32,202 nt of DNA from JBOHWJ01 sp050736615 (lineage in GTDB: Bacteria; Desulfobacterota; Binatia; Binatales; Binataceae). The DNA lies in contig JBOHWL010000229.1 of the NCBI GenBank assembly GCA_050736615.1, positions 1 through 32,202 of the forward strand, given 5' to 3'. Positions within the stretch are counted from its first letter, which is position 1. Each line of letters begins with the position of its first letter. Positions 1 through 7,000 of the stretch are shown here, piece after piece. Under the pieces are notes generated by a model. It searched no databases and had not been told where the DNA came from. It saw only the letters and a program-made list of their open reading frames with translations. Both the position numbers and the translations under genes were made by a program.

Positions 1-990
1 CGTTACAACGCCGCCGAATGTTATTACGAGGCGCTCAAGCACGCTGAGCATCAGAAAGCCACTCCACTCAACGCTCACGCCGCCGTGAAGAACGCGGCGT
101 TGCGGCGACGGACGATAGACGCGCTGCACGTCGCCATCGCGGCGGAACCGGCCGCCGAACGCGGCGCCGCCGCCTCACAGCGCCAGCGTCTAAGACAAAG
201 CCGCGGCCGCGCCATTTTCATGCTGGCCAATCTGCTCGAGCGCGAGCCTGCGGTTGATTACACGCAGGTTGCGGCGATTTTGCAGAATTACGAAGCTCAG
301 TACCCCGCCATGAAGGCGCATTTCGGCCAGATCTTCGACTGGCGCGTGCAGGCGCTCGATCACACCAGCCAGTATGCCGAGCTGCAACGCGAAATCACCG
401 CGCTGGCGGCGCGCAACGACAACACTCCCGCATTCAACGATTATATCAAGGAGGTCGGCATCCGTTTCTGGAAGAACGCGCAGGCCAAACGGACGGCCGG
501 TGATCATGCCGGCTATCTCGCCGACGCCAATCTCACCGCCATCACTTACAGCTATTTCGATCGTATGGTGCAACAGAACAAAATCCCGGCCAAGGACCTT
601 ACCGGCACGCTTTCCGTCCTGGGCCAATCATGGCTGGCGATGGGCCAAACCGAAAAGGCGCAGTCCCTCTTCGCACGCGTGGTCAAGGCCGATCCGGCAT
701 CGCCCGACGCCAACGCCGGCCTTGCGCGCATCGCGCAATCGCGCAAGGACTATAAAGACGCGATGGACCTGTGGAGCCGGGTCGAATCAATCGCCGCCCA
801 ATCGGATAGCCTGTTTTATGAAGCGAAATACAACATGGCGGAAATTTACGCGCGGGAGGGCAACGTCAGCGGCGCTTGTACCAAACTTGAAGCCACCCGC
901 AGCGAGCATCCCACCCTCGGCTCGCCAGCGATGAAGGCGCAGTGGAACGTCTTACAACAGAAGCTCTGCCCCAATCATACGGAAAGTTGA
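1..990 (+). CDS. TPR-repeat protein, 5' end outside window
   Basis: The frame is open from base 1 and ends at TGA 988-990, so at least 329 residues are present and the gene starts upstream; the in-frame GTG at 85 is probably internal because the codons before it read as similar Ala/Tyr-rich helical protein. The middle and C-terminal part is helical, with one clear tetratricopeptide unit near 555-720 (the short run GQSWLAMGQTEKAQSLF, then an A-x-P-x-x-P-D-A turn) and further degenerate units. TPR arrays are protein-interaction scaffolds; no enzymatic domain is visible. The stop is followed after one base by the epimerase ATG, so the genes are probably co-transcribed. No more precise function can be assigned from the fragment. 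Confidence 0.8.
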   Translation, partial: RYNAAECYYEALKHAEHQKATPLNAHAAVKNAALRRRTIDALHVAIAAEPAAERGAAASQRQRLRQSRGRAIFMLANLLEREPAVDYTQVAAILQNYEAQYPAMKAHFGQIFDWRVQALDHTSQYAELQREITALAARNDNTPAFNDYIKEVGIRFWKNAQAKRTAGDHAGYLADANLTAITYSYFDRMVQQNKIPAKDLTGTLSVLGQSWLAMGQTEKAQSLFARVVKADPASPDANAGLARIAQSRKDYKDAMDLWSRVESIAAQSDSLFYEAKYNMAEIYAREGNVSGACTKLEATRSEHPTLGSPAMKAQWNVLQQKLCPNHTES

Positions 991-991
991 A

Positions 992-1399
992 ATGCTCAAA
1001 CGCATACATCATGTGGGTGTAGTGGTGCCCAATTTGGACGAGGCCATGCGCTTTTGGCGCGACCATCTCGGCCTTCATGCGATCAAAACCGCGACCATCC
1101 AGGACCAGGGCGTCAAAGCGGCGCTGCTCGACGCGGGCGGCGGCGAAATCGAATTGCTGGAGCCGCTCGACCCGGATAACGGCGTCGGCAAATTCCTGGC
1201 GCGGCGCGGCGGCGGACTCCATCATGTCTGCTTCGAGACTGACGACGTCACGCGTGAGCTCGACCGCGCACGTAACAAAGGCATCGCGCTGATCGATCAG
1301 AAGCCGCGTCCCGGCTTGGCCGGCATGATTTGCTTTCTCCATCCCAAGGCCACGCGCGGGGTGCTGATCGAATATGCGCAGCCTTTCGACCACGAATAG
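992..1399 (+). CDS. mce: Methylmalonyl-CoA epimerase (VOC family)
   Basis: 135 residues, the usual length for this enzyme, which interconverts (2R)- and (2S)-methylmalonyl-CoA between propionyl-CoA carboxylase and methylmalonyl-CoA mutase. Two beta-alpha-beta-beta-beta VOC modules are visible. The expected metal ligands fall in the family positions: His7 in IHHVGVVV, an acidic residue in EIELLEP (about 52-57), His77/78 in GLHHVCFE, and Glu127 in VLIEYAQP. The start is one base after the TPR stop, implying translational coupling. No mutase or carboxylase gene is in the window. Other VOC enzymes (glyoxalase-like) are possible, but GLHH plus LIEYAQP is typical of the epimerase. Confidence 0.85.
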   Translation: MLKRIHHVGVVVPNLDEAMRFWRDHLGLHAIKTATIQDQGVKAALLDAGGGEIELLEPLDPDNGVGKFLARRGGGLHHVCFETDDVTRELDRARNKGIALIDQKPRPGLAGMICFLHPKATRGVLIEYAQPFDHE

Positions 1400-1426
1400 T
1401 GGCAGTAAGGAACGAGGTACCGTCGA

Positions 1427-1645
1427 ATGCCGATTTACGAATATCGCTGCGAGGATTGCGCCAGTTCGTTCGAAACGCTGGTCAGAACGGGCCGCGAACA
1501 CGACGCGCAATGCCCAGCCTGTCATGGCGCCAACTTAAGTCGCGAGCTGTCCGTGTTCGCTTCGGGTCACACCGATGATGCTCCGGCGCCGACCGCCGCC
1601 ACCCGCAGCGGCGGATGCTGCGGCGGTGGCTGCGGCTGCCATTAG
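1427..1645 (+). CDS. FmdB-family putative zinc-ribbon regulatory protein
   Basis: 72 residues. The N-terminus MPIYEYRC is the FmdB signature, followed by the C8-x2-C11 and C29-x2-C32 pairs that form a zinc ribbon. The C-terminus is a Gly/Cys-rich tail ending in CGCH, common in the family. FmdB-type proteins were named from a gene near formamidase and are often assumed to be regulators or metal-handling proteins; their role is unproven. An AAGGA/GAGGT ribosome-binding sequence precedes the ATG by a normal distance. It lies 27 bases after the epimerase stop and probably closes this short operon. Confidence 0.85.
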   Translation: MPIYEYRCEDCASSFETLVRTGREHDAQCPACHGANLSRELSVFASGHTDDAPAPTAATRSGGCCGGGCGCH

Positions 1646-1727
1646 GATACACCTCGACAGCAAAAGTCGCGCACAACCCTTCATGACAGCGAGATCTAAT
1701 CAAATGCAGCCGCGGCTGCGCTGATAG
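1646..1727. other. Convergent intergenic spacer with a perfect 14-bp palindrome
   Basis: Short gap between the FmdB stop and the stop of the last peptide gene on the other strand. It holds GCAGCCGCGGCTGC at 1706-1719, a perfect palindrome. There is no T-run, so it is not a clear intrinsic terminator; it could still pause both converging transcripts. Confidence 0.35.
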
Positions 1728-2042
1728 TCAGTCAATAAAGAGTCTCCCGCCGCTGTTGCATGCCGCGAGGCAAGCCACTTCCGCAAGGGAGCAAGCGGCC
1801 ACACATGGGAAATAGCCGATTGCCGCACCGATGCATGCGGTATTGCATACGGCGGCCGAGACCGCGCAGCTTATCTCACACCCGGAAGGCCAATGGAAAC
1901 TCAGTCCTCCGGCACCGAGGCCGCCCCCGCCGACCCGTATTTGAGGTATTACGCCTCGCGCACTTGATCGCTCCGGTCCGACGGAACGGTAGTACTCACT
2001 GTGATAAAGGCTCATATCAGCACTGAATCCAGGTACACTCAT
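1728..2042 (-). CDS. Cys-rich peptide B, candidate RiPP precursor with four CX3C pairs
   Basis: 104 residues, ATG at 2042, with a GGGAGGG ribosome-binding sequence about 7 bases upstream. Three parts are visible. Residues 1-13 (MSVPGFSADMSLY) match the start of the neighbouring peptide almost exactly. Residues 32-47 form an IPQIR stretch running into a Gly-rich hinge. Residues 55-95 form a Cys/Ala-rich region with cysteines at 55, 59, 66, 70, 80, 84, 91 and 95, that is CX3C-X6-CX3C-X9-CX3C-X6-CX3C. The paralogous neighbour, conserved leader-like N-terminus and variable Cys-rich C-terminus, next to a PatA/PatG-type protease, suggest a precursor peptide. The evenly spaced CX3C pairs suggest a disulfide- or thioether-stapled helical hairpin; that is inference. 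The N-terminal motif resembles many uncharacterised small bacterial proteins I recall. Confidence 0.75.
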   Translation of the reverse strand: MSVPGFSADMSLYHSEYYRSVGPERSSARGVIPQIRVGGGGLGAGGLSFHWPSGCEISCAVSAAVCNTACIGAAIGYFPCVAACSLAEVACLAACNSGGRLFID

Positions 2043-2101
2043 AGCTGCTCCCTCCCAATTCGGCTCTGGTGTGACACGTGCCGGCTGTCAGACTGTTTTC
2101 A

Positions 2102-2389
2102 TTATCGCAGACAAATACAAATCACCTGGCCGCCGGTTTCGGAACAAACAGCGTACGGACCGCAAACGTTAGTCGTGAACATATCATTGCAATCGGCGTC
2201 GCCCGAGCAGATACAACCAAATGCGCCGCAGCTGAAGTTCAGGCGTCCTCCGCCCAGGCTACCGCCGCCGAGACGCAGTTGGGGTATCGCCATTTGCTTT
2301 CCAGGTTCGAAACTCTGAAATGCCAAGGTCCGGTAGCCCTGGCTCACTGGGTACAAAGAGATTTCCGCACTAAAACCTGGTGTGCTCAT
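2102..2389 (-). CDS. Cys-rich peptide A, candidate RiPP precursor
   Basis: 95 residues, ATG at 2389, with GAGAGG at 2398-2403 eight bases upstream. The N-terminus MSTPGFSAEISLY and the hinge IPQLRLGGGSLGGG (residues 35-48) align with the downstream peptide B, but the C-terminal parts differ. Here eight cysteines (54, 59, 61, 67, 76, 82, 91, 93) sit in a mixed polar sequence without the regular CX3C spacing. Conserved leader and hinge with a divergent Cys-rich C-terminus is the pattern expected of a precursor family whose cores diversify while the processing machinery is shared. The gene starts 29 bases after the PatG-C-like gene stop and is followed after 59 bases by peptide B. The Gly-rich hinge is the obvious place to look for cleavage. 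No chemistry is proven. Confidence 0.75.
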   Translation of the reverse strand: MSTPGFSAEISLYPVSQGYRTLAFQSFEPGKQMAIPQLRLGGGSLGGGRLNFSCGAFGCICSGDADCNDMFTTNVCGPYAVCSETGGQVICICLR

Positions 2390-2418
2390 CCTGTTCGCCT
2401 CTCGTTTGAAAACTGATC

Positions 2419-3333
2419 TCAGCGGTCATAATGAGGAGACATTTTCTTGACCAGGAAAGGGAACTCTTCGGTCACATCGACTCTCACCGCATGCTTCTCG
2501 ATCACATCGGTCGCGCGATTCACCAGAGAAAAAATGACATCGACGATTTTGCGCGGGCCGCTCAGCGTCGAAGGACGGACATCGACGGCGGCAAATGACA
2601 AATTACGTTCATGCGCCTCGTAAACCAGGCTGTAGATTGCGGGATAGCGCACAGCCAGATAATTCAGCGCGCGATGTTCGTCCGTCGCCCCCACGTTGTC
2701 CGTCCACTGCATGATCAAGTCGAAGGCCTCACCCGCGGAACCGGCGAACCGCTCGGCGGAGACACCCTCGGCACGTGGAATTGACGCCAGTAGTTGATCG
2801 CGGCCAAACGCATAGATCTGATCGGCGACCAGTAATGGAACCGTCAAGCCGTTGCACATCTCGGGCGGTGCCATTGGCCCGCGCATTCCCACCACCAAAT
2901 CGAGATCGCCGGGAGCTGGACCGAGCCGGAGCGTTTCCACCAGCAGATGCAGGTCGGTCGGGTCGCGCACAAGCACGATGTAGGTTTCAACACCACCGAC
3001 CGTCATCACCCAGCACAGTTGCCGTATCAAGTAGCGATTTTCCCGCAGCACCCGTTCCAATGCCTGGCGATCGGTGAGGCCGGCCGTCTCCGCGCGGCCG
3101 ATAGCCTGGGCAAATTCCTTCTCCACCGACAAACGCGGAAAGCGCGGCTCAATTTTGCCCAGTACATAGACAAACGACGGCGGCATTCGCGTAGCGGCCT
3201 CGCTGCACGTCGGGCAAGACGGCTGCTCGCCAGCGGACGAATCCGTGGCCGTACCGGAAACGGGTCTTACCGATTTCGGGCTGACGGCCGTGGATTCGGC
3301 CGCGGCCTCAATTCTCGTTTCGCTCTCCTGCAT
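2419..3333 (-). CDS. Stand-alone PatG C-terminal-region-like protein
   Basis: 304 residues from ATG 3333, which has a GGGGGAAAG ribosome-binding sequence; an in-frame GTG at 3366 lacks one. Residues 1-50 are low-complexity with a CPTC motif (40-43, possible metal site). From about residue 54 (FVYVLGKIEPRFP) to the end it is a conserved domain with runs such as EKEFAQAIGRAETAGLTDRQ, APPEMCNGL, GATDEHRALNYLAVRYP and DVTEEFPFL. I recognise these as typical of the C-terminal region of PatA/PatG-family maturation proteases and of stand-alone relatives encoded beside them. In cyanobactin PatG this region is fused behind the protease; its exact role is not established. It sits between the 63-residue protein and the two Cys-rich peptides in the same run, which argues that it acts on or binds those peptides. 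Confidence 0.75.
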   Translation of the reverse strand: MQESETRIEAAAESTAVSPKSVRPVSGTATDSSAGEQPSCPTCSEAATRMPPSFVYVLGKIEPRFPRLSVEKEFAQAIGRAETAGLTDRQALERVLRENRYLIRQLCWVMTVGGVETYIVLVRDPTDLHLLVETLRLGPAPGDLDLVVGMRGPMAPPEMCNGLTVPLLVADQIYAFGRDQLLASIPRAEGVSAERFAGSAGEAFDLIMQWTDNVGATDEHRALNYLAVRYPAIYSLVYEAHERNLSFAAVDVRPSTLSGPRKIVDVIFSLVNRATDVIEKHAVRVDVTEEFPFLVKKMSPHYDR

Positions 3334-3375
3334 TGCGATCTTTCCCCCATGCACCGGTGTTTCCACAAATGAACT

Positions 3376-3567
3376 TCATCGCTTGAAAACCATCCATCTG
3401 TTCAGCGCGGCGACGCGCTTCTCACAGCCGCCGCAGGGCTTGATTCCGACCGCGTAGGTAATGCGTTTGACCACATCGCCAAGACCGATTTCATCATCGT
3501 TCATTATGAAACCAGGCAGGGGCGCATGATGCGCAGGTCGTTCGCCGCGTCCTCTTTTCGACCCCAT
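3376..3567 (-). CDS. Small CGGC-motif protein of the peptide locus
   Basis: 63 residues from ATG 3567. I chose this start because a strong AGGAGGTG ribosome-binding sequence (plus-strand 3572-3579) precedes it and overlaps the TAG stop of the subtilase, a coupling arrangement. A longer reading to 3615 would overlap the subtilase and lacks such a site. The N-terminal half is basic and Pro-containing. The C-terminal half reads IGLGDVVKRITYAVGIKPCGGCEKRVAALNRW, in pieces: a short amphipathic helix, a PCGGCEKR Cys pair, and an ALNRW end. Similar small proteins with a G-I-x-P-C-x-x-C-x-x-R-x-x-x-L-N pattern are familiar to me from uncharacterised bacterial families. It could be a third precursor or an accessory protein of the maturation step. 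Confidence 0.7.
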   Translation of the reverse strand: MGSKRGRGERPAHHAPLPGFIMNDDEIGLGDVVKRITYAVGIKPCGGCEKRVAALNRWMVFKR

Positions 3568-3571
3568 GTCC

Positions 3572-3579
3572 CACCTCCT
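3572..3579 (-). promoter_or_regulatory. Strong ribosome-binding site overlapping the subtilase stop codon
   Basis: On the minus strand the sequence TAGGAGGTGGGACATG contains the subtilase TAG stop, a near-perfect Shine-Dalgarno and the ATG of the 63-residue protein. The overlap implies that translation of the small protein is coupled to the end of the protease gene and fixes the small gene's start. Confidence 0.7.
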
Positions 3580-4477
3580 ACAGCGCCGCAAGCGTGGTGT
3601 GAGCCAGGCGCTCATATGCGGCTTCAGCGTTCAGCAGCGGCGGCGCAAGCACCCGCCGAGGCCGCGTTCCGAGCACGGCCAGCTTGATTTCCATCGCGTT
3701 CGCCTGTGGAAGACATGACCAAAGCAAAGCCGCCGCGCCCGTGACGAACGGAGTGGCCGCGCTCGTCCCGCTGATCGTGAGCGAACCGCTTACCGCTCGC
3801 AGGCTGGTCACCGCCTCGCCGGCAGCCCCCACCCCGCGCTCGCCGATTGAGCTTCCCAGGTTTGACATGGGCATCAGTTCCCGGCGGGAATCGTATGCGA
3901 CCACTGGCATGACCCAAGGATGGCGCGTGATGACTGAACCGCGCAGTGCACCATGGTTGCCTGCGGCGCTAATCACGATCACATGCGCGCGTGCCGCGAA
4001 ATCCAGGGCCTGCTTGAGCTCTCGCTCGCCGGGCGCGGAATATTCCATTAACGCCAGACTTAAATTGATGAGCCGCGCGCCCGCTTCGATAACTTCCACA
4101 ATGGCCTGCGCCAACTCGCCCGCGGTCGCGGCCGGCATCTGACTATCAGGCGGATTCGCCTCCGCGAATACCGGCCGCGCCAGCAGTGTACAGCCGGGAC
4201 AAATCCCGGGTGCGATAGATTCGCGTTTACCGCTTAGGACGCCCGCGACGAAGGTTCCGTGAGTACAAGCCAGACTGTTTTCATCAAGACACTGGGCCAC
4301 CGCGGATGGGGAGACTTCCCTGATGTTCGTGATATCCAAAGCGGGATGGCGCAGCGCCACCGGTCCGTCAATCAGCCCAATTGCAATATCGGAAATGCCA
4401 GCGCTGAGTTTCATCAACGATGGCAACTTGACTAATTCCAGAGCCGAAGAAGATCCCCTGCCCGCCATCTCCCCCAT
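3578..4477 (-). CDS. PatA/PatG-type subtilisin-like protease (S8 family)
   Basis: 299 residues from ATG 4477, preceded at 10 bases by AGGAGG (4488-4493). An upstream in-frame ATG at 4633 would add 52 residues with no domain character and is less likely. The catalytic triad is complete: Asp37 in IGLIDGPV, His73 in CTHGTFVAG, Ser239 in SGTSAATPFVTG, with oxyanion Asn174 in AAGN. The run LIDGPVALRHPAL and the Cys-rich stretch after the His motif (GICPGCTLL) are features I associate with the PatA/PatG protease family that cleaves cyanobactin precursors, rather than with secreted degradative subtilases. No signal peptide or propeptide is visible, consistent with a cytoplasmic maturation enzyme. 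The downstream PatG-C-like protein and Cys-rich peptides are the likely partners. Confidence 0.85.
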   Translation of the reverse strand: MGEMAGRGSSSALELVKLPSLMKLSAGISDIAIGLIDGPVALRHPALDITNIREVSPSAVAQCLDENSLACTHGTFVAGVLSGKRESIAPGICPGCTLLARPVFAEANPPDSQMPAATAGELAQAIVEVIEAGARLINLSLALMEYSAPGERELKQALDFAARAHVIVISAAGNHGALRGSVITRHPWVMPVVAYDSRRELMPMSNLGSSIGERGVGAAGEAVTSLRAVSGSLTISGTSAATPFVTGAAALLWSCLPQANAMEIKLAVLGTRPRRVLAPPLLNAEAAYERLAHTTLAAL

Positions 4478-4487
4478 GCCGAGACAT

Positions 4488-4493
4488 CCTCCT
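4488..4493 (-). promoter_or_regulatory. Shine-Dalgarno AGGAGG deciding the subtilase start
   Basis: A perfect AGGAGG on the minus strand, 10 bases before ATG 4477. It supports the shorter 299-residue protease, whose N-terminus begins shortly before the catalytic domain. Confidence 0.6.
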
Positions 4494-4652
4494 GAATCGA
4501 AGCGTTTGCTGCAATGGGACAACAATTGAGTGGCATGGAGCGCATGAGATGTCAACCAATATAGCGGCGGACCGGACTCTCGCGAGCAACAACAGGCCTC
4601 GTGCGTTACATCAAGGCGCGCCATCGTCGCCACGATTATGAAGGGTTGAAAT

Positions 4653-5756
4653 TTAGCTGCGCGGGAGGCACACCGAAAAGGTGGTGCCGTCAGCTTCGGA
4701 AGAAGTCACGGAAACAGTTCCGCTATGCGCTGTGACGATCTCTTTGACGATGAACAGTCCCAGCCCGAGCCCTTTACCTTGCTTTGCCCAGCTCTGTCCC
4801 TGCACCAACGGATCAAAGATCTTGCCGATCAATTCTTGCGCGATGGGCTGGCCCGCGTTATGGAATTCGAGCGTCACACCAGCGCCGTCACCGCCGGCCG
4901 TGATAGAAGCTTGCTCCCCGGTGCCGTGCAGAATCGCGTTCAGCAACAGGTTTGAGACCATCTGCCTCATCCGTGCGCAATCCCACTTGCCAGCCAGGTC
5001 GCCATGCCCATCGAACGTGATCACGCAGTTGGAAAATGTCACTCGCACTTCATCGACGACCTCATCGATAACGGTCCCGAGATCCGCCGGGGTTAACGTC
5101 AGCGTCATCGGCTGTCCGAGGCGTCCACGCGCGAAGTCGAGCAAATCGTTCACCATGCCGCTCAAGCGGCGCGCGCCATTCAGGATGCGCGAGACCGCGC
5201 GAAGCTGCTGTTTGTTTAAACCTTGCCGCGACAACGCAGTTGCCGCCAACGACATCGCGTTTAACGGATTGCGCAAATCATGGCCCAGGATGCCGAGGAA
5301 GCGATCGCGGTATTGGGTTTCACGCTCCACGTAATAAGGCACCGCGCGGGCGAGATTCTCGTCAATCAATTCGGAAAATCGGACGAGCTCGGCGGCTCCG
5401 AGCGCGAAGCCCTCCGGGTCGAGTTCGCGCCATAGACGCGGCACGCAGGCCCGCAAGGCGCGGTACTCGCCGGTAATCTGCACCAGGTCAAAGCCCGATT
5501 CTATGCGCAACTCGACATGAACCTCCGCGACATGCGCGATATTGCCTGCGGATGCTTCATCAGAGGCGCTCGGTCGTTCGCCGGACGAGGGCCGCGGATG
5601 CTCAATTTCGTTGGCAACCGCGTTAACGATGGCCAACGCATGATCCCGCAAAACCCATCGAGGCAACCCTTCAGCCGCGGTGATGGCGTGGGCAAACTGT
5701 TCCCATTCCTTGATGATTCTGTCGGCGTTCGTCCTGATGAATTCAGAAAAGTGCAT
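4653..5756 (-). CDS. Sensor histidine kinase with RsbRD-like N-terminal domain
   Basis: 367 residues. Residues 1-140 are an all-helical region resembling the RsbRD/GAF-like N-terminal domain of cytoplasmic sensors (for example IIKEWEQFA near 14, VHVELRIESGFDLVQITGEYRALR near 79-102, given in short form). There is no transmembrane segment. HisKA follows with the phospho-acceptor His159 in LGHDLRNPLNAM, then HATPase_c with the N box near Asn269/Asn273, a G1-like HNAGQPI (Asp replaced by Asn) and G2 GKGLGLGLFI at 328-336. No response regulator is adjacent, so its partner lies elsewhere. It ends 175 bases before the subtilase start on the same strand and may be the first gene of that run. Confidence 0.85.
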   Translation of the reverse strand: MHFSEFIRTNADRIIKEWEQFAHAITAAEGLPRWVLRDHALAIVNAVANEIEHPRPSSGERPSASDEASAGNIAHVAEVHVELRIESGFDLVQITGEYRALRACVPRLWRELDPEGFALGAAELVRFSELIDENLARAVPYYVERETQYRDRFLGILGHDLRNPLNAMSLAATALSRQGLNKQQLRAVSRILNGARRLSGMVNDLLDFARGRLGQPMTLTLTPADLGTVIDEVVDEVRVTFSNCVITFDGHGDLAGKWDCARMRQMVSNLLLNAILHGTGEQASITAGGDGAGVTLEFHNAGQPIAQELIGKIFDPLVQGQSWAKQGKGLGLGLFIVKEIVTAHSGTVSVTSSEADGTTFSVCLPRS

Positions 5757-5875
5757 TCAGCCCCGATCTGCAATTAATTCGCGGCCACCGTATCAGATGA
5801 TTTCCGCGACTCATAATAGCAACCATTGGTCGCCATCGCAGTACGCACGGACGTCATTCAATAGCGCTTTTGAAA
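5757..5875. other. Short intergenic gap
   Basis: The sequence between the histidine kinase start and the end of the dioxygenase-like gene. I see no RNA gene, strong hairpin or repeat. It should contain the promoter of the kinase on the minus strand. Confidence 0.3.
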
Positions 5876-7000
5876 TTACGGCCGCCGCCACGCATCGACG
5901 TACCCGGGGTCTTCGATACCGTCGGGCATCTCGGCAATTTCGACCGCATCCCGCGCGTCGAGATAAACCGCGACCTCGTTGGTTTCCTTGCGTGTGCGCG
6001 CGGCCCCGAGCTCGAGCGACCTGGGCTGCGGACCGTGCGGAAACCCGCACGGATGCACGCTTAGCATGCCGGGGCCGAAATTATCGCGGCTCATGAATTG
6101 GCCGCGATGCAGGAAAATGATCTCGTCAACGTCATCGTCGTTATGAAAAAACGGCACGCCCAACGTGCCCGGCGCGGTTTCCAGCGGGCGTGGCGCGAAA
6201 GTGCCGATTACGAAACGCTCGGCGACGAAATTGACATGCGCCGAAGGCGGGATGTGATAGCGCGCGCTCACCACCGGCCTCAGGTCGCGCCAGTTGAGCC
6301 GCACCGGGGCGAGTTCGCCATGCCAACCCACCGCGTCCAGCGGGTTGAACGGATAATTGACGGTGCTCAGGCGCTCTCGCTTTTTTATTACGATGCGCCA
6401 TGGGTCCTCGTTCTGCTGGGCAAGAAACGCATCGTCAATCCGCGGAATATCGAGCACCGCCGGATCAAAAATCGCGTGCTCGCCGAGCAGACCCTTGTCA
6501 GGCAATTGATAAGCGTCGTTGGTGGCTTCAATCAAAAGCGCGGTCAGCGGCTCGCGCGTTTTGATCCGCCACGCCGTGCCGCGCGGCAACACGATATAAT
6601 CGCCGTCGCGAAAGGCCAGATGGCCGTAGTCACAAAAAAGATCGCCCGCGCCTTCGTGAACGAAGATCAATTCGTCACCGTCCGCGTTGCGCACCAAATG
6701 GTCCATCGTTCCCGGCAACCGCCACCATCGCAAGCGCAGATTATCGTTTCCCAGCACCGGCTGCGCCTGCCACGGCGATACGCTGGTCGCGCTCAGGCGC
6801 GCCAGATTGAACGCACGCGGACGTAACGGACCCTCCCAGCCACTCCATCCGGTGGGCGGATGCCGGTGGTACATCTGGGTCGACGGGCCAAAAAATCCTT
6901 CGCGCCCGAGTTCGCGCTCGTAGGTTCCTTCGGGCAGATCGCAATGAGCCTGGCGGCTAGCGCGACCCTCTGATATCGGTAAATGGATCCAGTGTCGCAT
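5876..7000 (-). CDS. Homogentisate 1,2-dioxygenase-like cupin
   Basis: 374 residues from ATG 7000, preceded by AAGGAGG at a good distance; upstream in-frame codons to 7108 have no ribosome-binding site. Homogentisate dioxygenase opens the aromatic ring of homogentisate with Fe(II) in tyrosine and phenylalanine breakdown. The iron ligands are in place: His286 and Glu293 in FHNDDDVDEIIF and His322 in FPHGPQP. The N-terminal MYHRHPPTGW (about 43-52) and the NPLDAVGWHG stretch also fit. It is shorter than classical HmgA (about 430 residues) and belongs to the compact bacterial branch. No fumarylacetoacetase or maleylacetoacetate isomerase is beside it, so the substrate could be a related gentisate-type diphenol. 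Confidence 0.8.
   Translation of the reverse strand: MRHWIHLPISEGRASRQAHCDLPEGTYERELGREGFFGPSTQMYHRHPPTGWSGWEGPLRPRAFNLARLSATSVSPWQAQPVLGNDNLRLRWWRLPGTMDHLVRNADGDELIFVHEGAGDLFCDYGHLAFRDGDYIVLPRGTAWRIKTREPLTALLIEATNDAYQLPDKGLLGEHAIFDPAVLDIPRIDDAFLAQQNEDPWRIVIKKRERLSTVNYPFNPLDAVGWHGELAPVRLNWRDLRPVVSARYHIPPSAHVNFVAERFVIGTFAPRPLETAPGTLGVPFFHNDDDVDEIIFLHRGQFMSRDNFGPGMLSVHPCGFPHGPQPRSLELGAARTRKETNEVAVYLDARDAVEIAEMPDGIEDPGYVDAWRRP

Noticed and set aside
1760..2416. Open frames on the plus strand opposite the two Cys-rich peptides
   Set aside because: They have no ribosome-binding sites, are basic and low-complexity, and are antisense to two paralogous peptides that are clearly conserved relative to each other.
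1728..4477. Reading the locus as a classical cyanobactin cluster
   Set aside because: No YcaO heterocyclase, oxidase, prenyltransferase or cyanobactin-type repeat core is seen; only the PatA/PatG-like parts match.
4478..4633. Longer start for the subtilase at 4633
   Set aside because: The added 52 residues show no domain, and AGGAGG stands before ATG 4477 instead.
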